From positions 1 through 13,253 of the forward strand of contig DASYSA010000208.1 in assembly GCA_036003885.1 (NCBI GenBank): a stretch of 13,253 nucleotides of DNA. Reading direction: 5' to 3'. A program made the position numbers and the translations under genes. The DNA comes from DASYSA01 sp036003885 (GTDB lineage: Bacteria > Acidobacteriota > Blastocatellia > UBA7656). How positions within the stretch are numbered: the stretch's first letter is position 1; each line of letters opens with the position of its first letter. This document shows, one piece after another, positions 8,011-13,253 of this stretch. The notes beneath the pieces were generated by a model, which worked only from the letters and a program-made list of their open reading frames with translations, had not been told where the DNA came from and did no database searches.

Positions 8011-8227
8011 TCCGATGAATCATGGCGCAGGCCGTCCAATACAAGACCTTGCTCAGATCCCGAGAGTTTCAGAGTGGTTCGGCCTCCCTCGCGGTGCGTC
8101 GCTTTCGAACCGTGACCCGGCATCAATGACACATCCGGCTTGAAGGGCGAGTCAGACGTGTTGTGTTCCTTCCAAATACGTCGAAGAGCTGCTATTGTGT
8201 TCATCCCCAGTCCACAAGGTGCCAAGC

Positions 8228-8235
8228 AGGGAGGT
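8228..8235 (+). promoter_or_regulatory. Strong Shine-Dalgarno of the GT2-methyltransferase fusion gene
   Basis: AGGGAGGT stands 5 bases before the ATG at 8241. It fixes the start of the fusion gene and is far stronger than the ribosome sites of most upstream genes in the window. Confidence 0.8.
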
Positions 8236-8240
8236 CGTAA

Positions 8241-9683
8241 ATGTCATCCGGCAAGCGAATAGGCATCTTCGTAGTAGCCTATAATGCCGTCAACAAGCTC
8301 GATTGGACTCTGGACCGGATCCCCAAAGAGGTATGGGACAAGGTTGAAGAGGTCTTTCTGTTCGACGACTGTTCCACGGACAATACCCTCTATGCAGCTC
8401 TCGGCTACAAGCACGTCAAACAGCTCGACAAGTTGACCATCCATCGCAATGCCAGGAACCTGCGCTACGGAGGGAACCAGAAGGCCGGCTATCAATATGC
8501 CATTGCTCGCGGCTTCGACATCGTGGTGATGCTGCATGCTGATGGCCAATACGCTCCCGAAGTTCTAAACGATCTTCTCGAACCTATGGAGAGCGGGAAC
8601 GCCGACATGGTCTTCGGTTCCCGGATGGCGCCTGGATGTGATCCGCGCGCCGGGGGAATGCCTCTATACAAATTCGTCGGCAACAAGATCCTCACATGGC
8701 TTGAAAACAGAATCATTGGGATGAGACTTTCCGAGTTCCACTCCGGCTACAGGCTCTACAGTTGCGACGCGCTCACGAAGATCCCGTTCCTGTTGAACTC
8801 CAACGAATGGCACTTCGACACTGAAGTCTTAATCCAGTTCAAAGAAGCAGGATTGCGGATCGCCGAGCGTCCAATTCCGACCTACTATGGAGACGAGATC
8901 TGTTATGTGAATGGAATCGGCTATGCCTTCAACTGTATCAAGTCCGCAATGAGGTATAGATTGCACAAAGCGAAATTGGTGCACGAGCCAAAGTACGACG
9001 TGACCGGCGAGCACTATGTCTACAAGAAGGCTGATCCCTATTCCAGCCACTCTCAGATAATGAACTGGATCAAAGCCGAAAGACCGGTCGAGGTTCTTGA
9101 AGTTGGCACGGCGACCGGATATCTCAGCGCGGAAATGACAAGCCTCGGTTGCCTCGTCACGGGAATCGAACAGGATCCTGGAATGGCCGAACTTGCCCGG
9201 CCACATTGCCAGAGAATGATCGTAGGGGACATAGAAGCCCTGCAGATCGATGAAATCGGTCCGTTTGATGCAATTGTGTTCGGCGACGTGCTCGAACATC
9301 TGCGCAATCCCCGTTCAGTTCTCGAACACCTGAGCAAGCTGTTGAAACCCGGCGGAAAGATTCTGATATCGCTTCCCAATGTAGCAAATATATGGGTCCG
9401 GCTGAATCTGCTTTTTGGGCGGTTCAATTACAGTCGCGTCGGTATAGTCGACGAGAGCCACCTCAGATTCTTCACTCTGAAGACTGCAAAGGAACTGGCC
9501 TCTGATGCGGGGCTCGACGTCATAAGCGCCACTGCAACGCCGATCCCGCTGCCGCTGATTCTGCCGGCCACAAGCAAAGGCCGAGCTTTCAGCTTTCTTC
9601 ACATGCTCAACTGGGGGTTGACCAGATTACGAAAGACGCTTCTCGGGTATCAGTTTATCCTCGTATGCCGGCCGAGGATCTGA
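8241..9683 (+). CDS. Bifunctional family 2 glycosyltransferase / class I SAM-dependent methyltransferase fusion
   Basis: Protein of 480 residues with two catalytic domains in one uninterrupted frame. Residues 1-245 form a DPM1-like GT2: FVVAYNA (10-16), FDDCSTDNT (41-49), the metal site LHADGQY (98-104, H-x-D in place of D-x-D), GSRM (126-129) and FHSGYRLY (166-173). Residues 265-440 form a class I methyltransferase: motif I VLEVGTATGYLS (285-296), acidic E310 at the end of strand 2, GDIEAL (329-334), FDAIVFGDVLEHL (342-354) and LLKPGGKILISLPN (367-380). No membrane helices are evident, so both act in the cytoplasm. The GT2 half probably makes a polyprenyl-phosphate or lipid-linked sugar. The methyltransferase half may modify the same sugar, the lipid or a later intermediate; this is inference. 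The start is fixed by a strong ribosome site. The next gene begins 22 bases after the stop, indicating an operon. Fusions of this type are already known in databases. Confidence 0.9.
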   Translation: MSSGKRIGIFVVAYNAVNKLDWTLDRIPKEVWDKVEEVFLFDDCSTDNTLYAALGYKHVKQLDKLTIHRNARNLRYGGNQKAGYQYAIARGFDIVVMLHADGQYAPEVLNDLLEPMESGNADMVFGSRMAPGCDPRAGGMPLYKFVGNKILTWLENRIIGMRLSEFHSGYRLYSCDALTKIPFLLNSNEWHFDTEVLIQFKEAGLRIAERPIPTYYGDEICYVNGIGYAFNCIKSAMRYRLHKAKLVHEPKYDVTGEHYVYKKADPYSSHSQIMNWIKAERPVEVLEVGTATGYLSAEMTSLGCLVTGIEQDPGMAELARPHCQRMIVGDIEALQIDEIGPFDAIVFGDVLEHLRNPRSVLEHLSKLLKPGGKILISLPNVANIWVRLNLLFGRFNYSRVGIVDESHLRFFTLKTAKELASDAGLDVISATATPIPLPLILPATSKGRAFSFLHMLNWGLTRLRKTLLGYQFILVCRPRI

Positions 9684-9705
9684 TCTCGGCGAACACGATG
9701 CCACA

Positions 9706-11583
9706 GTGGAGGGTAAGCAAACTCCGAAGATGGCTATGTTGAAGTCCAGACGTTCTTTCGGGGCGTTGCTTGTCCTGGCCGCGCTCGTGACAGCAACCGC
9801 TCTCGTCGCTCCATTCTATCTTTCGCAACACCGGTCCTATCCGATTGCCACCCGTCTTCCCAAGACTCACGATATGGCCCAGCACCTTGCTGTGATGGAA
9901 CAATTTGACAAGGTGCTAAGGGCGGGATCCCTTTACCCGCGTTGGCTTCCCGACGTTAACAATGGCTATGGCCTCGCGTGGACTAACTACTATCCGCCGG
10001 CTTTCTATTATTTGACCTCGCTGATACATCTGGGCATCGACAACTGGGTTTACACGATGTTCGTAGTATCGGTTCTCGGTCTGGCAGCATCGGGTTTATC
10101 TTTCTACATCTTCTCCAGCCTGGTTTACGGCCGGTTACCCAGCGCAGCGGGGGCTCTGCTCTATATGGCGGCCCCGTATCACATGCTCGATCTATACTGG
10201 CGTGCCGCTATGCCCGAGTTCATGGGTTTCATACTCGTCCCGGCAATTGTCTATTTCGCGTTCAAGCTGGGCTCATCTGGAAGACTGGGCTATTTCGCAG
10301 GGCTTGGTTTTTTTCACGGCCTGTTCCTGATGACGCACTTTCCAGTGGCTTACCTGATGACCTACATTCTCGCTTTCTATGCGGTAATCCTCGCCGTCAC
10401 AAAACGAGATTGGAGGATTTCATTCAGGATCGGATCCGGAATAGCACTCGCTCTCCTGCTCGGCTCCATATACTGGGTTCCCGCGGCGCTTGAAGCTAAA
10501 TACGTCACCGAGCACTTTAGCAGGCTGTTTCCCTACCAGGAGTCCTACATTACTCTTCTGCCGGCGGGAGCGAGATTCTCCGAATTCGCCGAATTTGTCG
10601 ACCTCCTCAATGCATCTTTCTCGGTTCAGACGGTGACGCTGATCGCTGCTCTCTGTCTCTTGTATTCAGTCGGGCATTCCAAACCCGAGAGGGGAGAGGC
10701 GGAGTCTGACTCAGAACGAGCGGGTCGCAGGCACACTGGTCAGTGGGTCGTTATGGCGATAACAACCACATTCATGGCAACGTCTTTTTCAATCTACATT
10801 TCAAGACTCATACCTAAAATAGAGGCGGTCTCGTTCCCGTGGCGATGGCTGGTGATTGCGACATTCTTCACCTCGCTTGTTGTCGCGGCGGTTATAGACC
10901 GCCTGACTCTTCCGGGAGTCTTGAGCTCGAGGATGTCGTGGGTATCTCGAATCGCTGTGACGGCGGCTTTGGGGTCAATAGTCTGGTACACCGTCCAGGG
11001 CGTCATCCTTCCGACTCGTTCACGCCCAAGGCTGATGCCTCCCCCGAACTTTGTCGAGTCGGGTTTCATCCCCGTGGGCGCGACACAACCCCAGAATCTG
11101 ATGCCCGGTCCGCTCGCGAGCCTCAACACGGTGTCCGGAGAAGTCGAGGTCATTCGGTGGGATCCGCTGCACCGCGAGGTCCGGCTCGCCAGCACACAAC
11201 CTGCGATATTGAAGCTCAGGACCTATAACTTTCCGGGTTGGGAGGCCCGGGTAGACGGGCAGCCGGCAAGAATACTGAGCGACGCAGTCGGGGGACAGGT
11301 CGTAAATCTCGACGTCCCTGGTGAGCACACCGTGGAAGTCTTCTTCGTAAACACGCCGCCGCGGATTCTCGCCGGTGCCCTGACGGGAGCGGGGTTCTTA
11401 CTCATCTGCGGTCTGACTGGTCTCCACCTGCTAAGACGCAGAAGGATCTCGTCCGACGCAGCGCCACTGCCAGGGTCTGTTGAGCCTGAAGCGCTCCGGG
11501 CCGCTCCGGATGCTTTGAGAGACCAGGAGACTTCGTTATCCTCTGGAGCGCCAGACCGGGACCTTGCTTCGGGAGGTCGTTGA
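9706..11583 (+). CDS. 6-pyruvoyl-tetrahydropterin synthase-related (PTPS-related) membrane protein, putative GT-C glycosyltransferase
   Basis: Inner-membrane protein of up to 625 residues with about 10-12 helices, the first at roughly 17-38. The first extracytoplasmic loop carries THDMAQHLAVMEQFDKVL (54-71) and YPRWLPDVNNGYG (77-89), then WTNYYPP (92-98). This is the signature region of the PTPS-related membrane family, whose name reflects annotation history and not pterin chemistry. The acidic residue in HDM (D56) is in the usual position for a GT-C active site. After the last loop helices, a beta-rich extracytoplasmic segment (about 430-555, with NFPGWEARVDGQ) resembles the C-terminal part of YfhO-like proteins. 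A final helix and a low-complexity polar tail follow. The start is uncertain: GTG 9706 gives the longest form, and ATG 9730 or 9736 is equally plausible; GGAGGG at 9708-9713 is 16 bases from ATG 9730. It is probably co-transcribed with, and supplied by, the upstream GT2-methyltransferase fusion. Confidence 0.85.
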   Translation: MEGKQTPKMAMLKSRRSFGALLVLAALVTATALVAPFYLSQHRSYPIATRLPKTHDMAQHLAVMEQFDKVLRAGSLYPRWLPDVNNGYGLAWTNYYPPAFYYLTSLIHLGIDNWVYTMFVVSVLGLAASGLSFYIFSSLVYGRLPSAAGALLYMAAPYHMLDLYWRAAMPEFMGFILVPAIVYFAFKLGSSGRLGYFAGLGFFHGLFLMTHFPVAYLMTYILAFYAVILAVTKRDWRISFRIGSGIALALLLGSIYWVPAALEAKYVTEHFSRLFPYQESYITLLPAGARFSEFAEFVDLLNASFSVQTVTLIAALCLLYSVGHSKPERGEAESDSERAGRRHTGQWVVMAITTTFMATSFSIYISRLIPKIEAVSFPWRWLVIATFFTSLVVAAVIDRLTLPGVLSSRMSWVSRIAVTAALGSIVWYTVQGVILPTRSRPRLMPPPNFVESGFIPVGATQPQNLMPGPLASLNTVSGEVEVIRWDPLHREVRLASTQPAILKLRTYNFPGWEARVDGQPARILSDAVGGQVVNLDVPGEHTVEVFFVNTPPRILAGALTGAGFLLICGLTGLHLLRRRRISSDAAPLPGSVEPEALRAAPDALRDQETSLSSGAPDRDLASGGR

Positions 11584-11656
11584 AGCGTTCTCTGCGAGTC
11601 GGATTACTTATGGTTTACTTGAGATAGGTTGAGTTGTACTCTGTTTCGAACAACGG

Positions 11657-11705
11657 AGCCGCACTTTTCTACGCGGCGGGTGCGGGCGCCGGAGTTCAGC
11701 CGCAC
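11657..11705 (+). repeat. Repeated AGCCGCAC boxes with a shared complementary GTGCGG between them
   Basis: AGCCGCAC occurs twice (11657-11664 and 11698-11705). Between them lies GTGCGG (11680-11685), which can pair with CCGCAC of either copy, giving two mutually exclusive 6-bp stems with loops of 15 and 14 bases. The downstream stem would end immediately before the Shine-Dalgarno of the next gene. A translational control element is possible, but GC-rich sequence can give this by chance. Confidence 0.3.
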
Positions 11706-11714
11706 AGGAAGGAG
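11706..11714 (+). promoter_or_regulatory. Strong Shine-Dalgarno of the TPR/thioredoxin-like gene
   Basis: AGGAAGGAG is followed after 8 bases by the ATG at 11723. It decides the start of a gene that has no stop inside the window. Confidence 0.8.
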
Positions 11715-11722
11715 AACTGGCC

Positions 11723-13253
11723 ATGAAGCTGATGAGTAGATCCGTCTTCAGTGTCCTGGCGTTCAGTCTGATGTTCGCGTGGCTCGCCACATCTTCGCAT
11801 CCAGCCGTGCGAGCGCAGACGCCAGCGCCGCCCCCACCCCCAGGGTCACCTCAGATTAGCCCGCAGAGTATGCCCCCGGATCGGAAGGCTTATATGGATG
11901 CCAATCGGCTCCCCGATCCACAGAAGAAGATCGCAGCGTTACAGAAGTTCCTTGCCGACTTCCCGAAAAGCCAGATGCTCTACAGTGCGCATGCGTCCCT
12001 GATGAGCGCATTGATAAAGAACGCGCCTGAACAGAAAGAGAACATTCTGCTGCACGCTCAGAAGGCCATCGACGCAGCTCCCGAATTCATCAGGAAGGTG
12101 ATCTGCAATCAAGTCGCTACTGAGTTGATTGAAGGGGGTGTGCTGCTCGATAAGGCCGAAGAGTTTGCCGCAAAGGCACTGTCGATGGCCGAACAAGAAC
12201 AGGCAAAGGCTATGCGCCAGTCGCGCGCGTCATATCAGACCATTATGGGACGCATATACCTCAAGAAGGGTAAGACTAAGGAAGCCGAGAAAGCGTTCAA
12301 GGCCGCCTATAATGCTGTCCCCGCTGCTGAAGCCAATTCGACAACCCTTCGGACAGCCGCTCTCGGTCTCGCAGAGATCGCCGAGAAGGAGGGCAAGTAT
12401 GATCAGGCGTTCGCCCACCTGTCAGCGGCAGCCATATATGGAAGGATTGATGCGTCTGCTCGCGCGAGGCTGGAAACAGCTTATCGCAAGACTCATCAGG
12501 ATTCGCTGGCAGGGTTGGATGAGATGCTCGATGCAAAGTACGAAAAAGAGTTTCCCAGTCCAATCAAGGTGGAGCCATATAAACCTACACCCTCGCGCAC
12601 TGAGAGAACTGTCCTGTCGGAGGTATTCACAGGCTCGGGCTGTCCTCCCTGCGTGGCGGCCGATCTCGCATTCGATGCTTTTCTCGAACGCTACCGGAAT
12701 AAGGATGTGATAGTGATGATGTATCACCAGCACATCCCCCTGCCTGATCCGATGACAAACCCGTCATCCCAGGCGCGCGCCAAGTACTACAGCGTGAGAG
12801 GAGTCCCCAGCTTCGCCATCGACGGCGACTCAAGCCAATCCGGCGGAGGATCGCGCACAATGGCCGTCGAAGTCTACGACCGGCTCAGCCCCTTCATCGA
12901 GAAGCAACTCGAGGCTCCGGCGGAAGCCGAGATCAAGCTCAACCTGGACGTCACCGGCCCGGTCGTGAAAATCACTGCGAATGTCGCGAACGTCAAGCGT
13001 GATTCTGGACAGCTCAGACTCCAGCTGGGGCTTGTTGAGGAAAGCCTTCGCTTCAATGGTGAAAACGGAATCCGGTTCCATCCGATGGTTGTGCGCAGCC
13101 TCGCCGGAGAGAACGCCGCCGGCTTTGCACTCGACCGATCCAAGCTGGGGCCGGTTGAATGGCGGTTCGATCTGACTGCGATCACGGAGGAACTCAAGAA
13201 GCATCTGGATGAATTCGAGAAGAGCCGGAGCGAAGACAAATACACATTCGCCG
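11723..13253 (+). CDS. Secreted TPR and thioredoxin-like (CPPC) protein, 3' end beyond the window
   Basis: The frame is open from the ATG at 11723 to the last base, giving 510 codons without a stop; the C-terminus is missing only because the window ends. Residues 1-31 are a signal peptide with a hydrophobic core (8-23) and a signal peptidase I-type site AVRA before Q32. A proline-rich linker (33-43) follows. Residues of about 55-260 are helical, with TPR-like repeats (clearest at 170-200 and 212-240). A thioredoxin-like fold begins near 297: VFTGSGCPPC holds C307-P-P-C310, and RGVPSFAIDG (359-368) supplies the cis-proline P362. A beta-rich segment (about 402 onward) follows. It probably acts in the periplasm or envelope as a thiol-disulfide protein; the partner is unknown. 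The strong ribosome site fixes the start, and the 139-base gap suggests a unit separate from the upstream glycan operon. Confidence 0.85.
   Translation, partial: MKLMSRSVFSVLAFSLMFAWLATSSHPAVRAQTPAPPPPPGSPQISPQSMPPDRKAYMDANRLPDPQKKIAALQKFLADFPKSQMLYSAHASLMSALIKNAPEQKENILLHAQKAIDAAPEFIRKVICNQVATELIEGGVLLDKAEEFAAKALSMAEQEQAKAMRQSRASYQTIMGRIYLKKGKTKEAEKAFKAAYNAVPAAEANSTTLRTAALGLAEIAEKEGKYDQAFAHLSAAAIYGRIDASARARLETAYRKTHQDSLAGLDEMLDAKYEKEFPSPIKVEPYKPTPSRTERTVLSEVFTGSGCPPCVAADLAFDAFLERYRNKDVIVMMYHQHIPLPDPMTNPSSQARAKYYSVRGVPSFAIDGDSSQSGGGSRTMAVEVYDRLSPFIEKQLEAPAEAEIKLNLDVTGPVVKITANVANVKRDSGQLRLQLGLVEESLRFNGENGIRFHPMVVRSLAGENAAGFALDRSKLGPVEWRFDLTAITEELKKHLDEFEKSRSEDKYTFA

Noticed and set aside
7950..8225. 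Minus-strand open frame of 91 codons across the gap after the YfhO-like gene
   Set aside because: It overlaps the end of the real gene, shows no recognisable family pattern and has no good ribosome site. It is probably chance.
12129..12710. Plus-strand open frame of 193 codons inside the last gene
   Set aside because: It is an out-of-frame shadow: the correct frame from 11723 encodes a signal peptide, TPR repeats and a CPPC thioredoxin-like fold, while this one is Arg/Ser-rich without motifs.

Overview
The window reads as a cell-surface glycan / lipid-linked sugar region of a bacterium with moderate-to-high GC. The best guess is an Acidobacteriota-like, Gram-negative-type organism. That rests on remembered resemblance of the membrane glycosyltransferases and of the last gene (a secreted TPR plus CPPC thioredoxin-like protein) to proteins common in that phylum; no database search was possible. 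No tRNA, rRNA, CRISPR array, insertion sequence, integrase or phage gene was seen.

Layout. (1) 145-2559, plus strand: a multi-spanning GT-C-type membrane protein followed by a DPM1-like family 2 glycosyltransferase (GT2) with two C-terminal membrane helices. (2) 2622-3416, minus: an FkbM-family methyltransferase, convergent with the GT2. (3) 3604-4785, plus: a soluble GT-B-type glycosyltransferase with a CgeB-like C-terminal half, divergent from FkbM across a short regulatory gap. (4) 4825-5691, minus: a class I SAM methyltransferase, convergent with the GT-B gene. (5) 5968-8010, plus: a large YfhO-like membrane protein with its own good sigma70-type promoter candidate. (6) 8241-11583, plus, a two-gene operon: a fused GT2-methyltransferase protein and a 6-pyruvoyl-tetrahydropterin-synthase-related (PTPS-related) membrane protein of GT-C type. 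(7) 11723 to the window end, plus: a secreted TPR/thioredoxin-like protein whose stop lies beyond the window.

How the genes may work together (inference). In the GT2/GT-C arrangement known from ArnC/ArnT and DPM1/PMT, a cytoplasmic GT2 loads a sugar onto a polyprenyl phosphate carrier and a GT-C membrane enzyme uses that lipid-linked sugar on the far side of the membrane. Two such neighbouring pairs occur here (145-2559 and 8241-11583), plus a third GT-C candidate (5968-8010). Three methyltransferase domains (two free-standing, one fused to a GT2) could methylate sugars or lipid intermediates. The substrates cannot be read from sequence. The last gene is probably a separate, envelope-located unit.

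Gene-free stretches are all under 300 bases. Those between 3417-3603, 5692-5967 and 11584-11722 contain candidate promoters or inverted repeats described below. I saw nothing convincing in 8011-8220.
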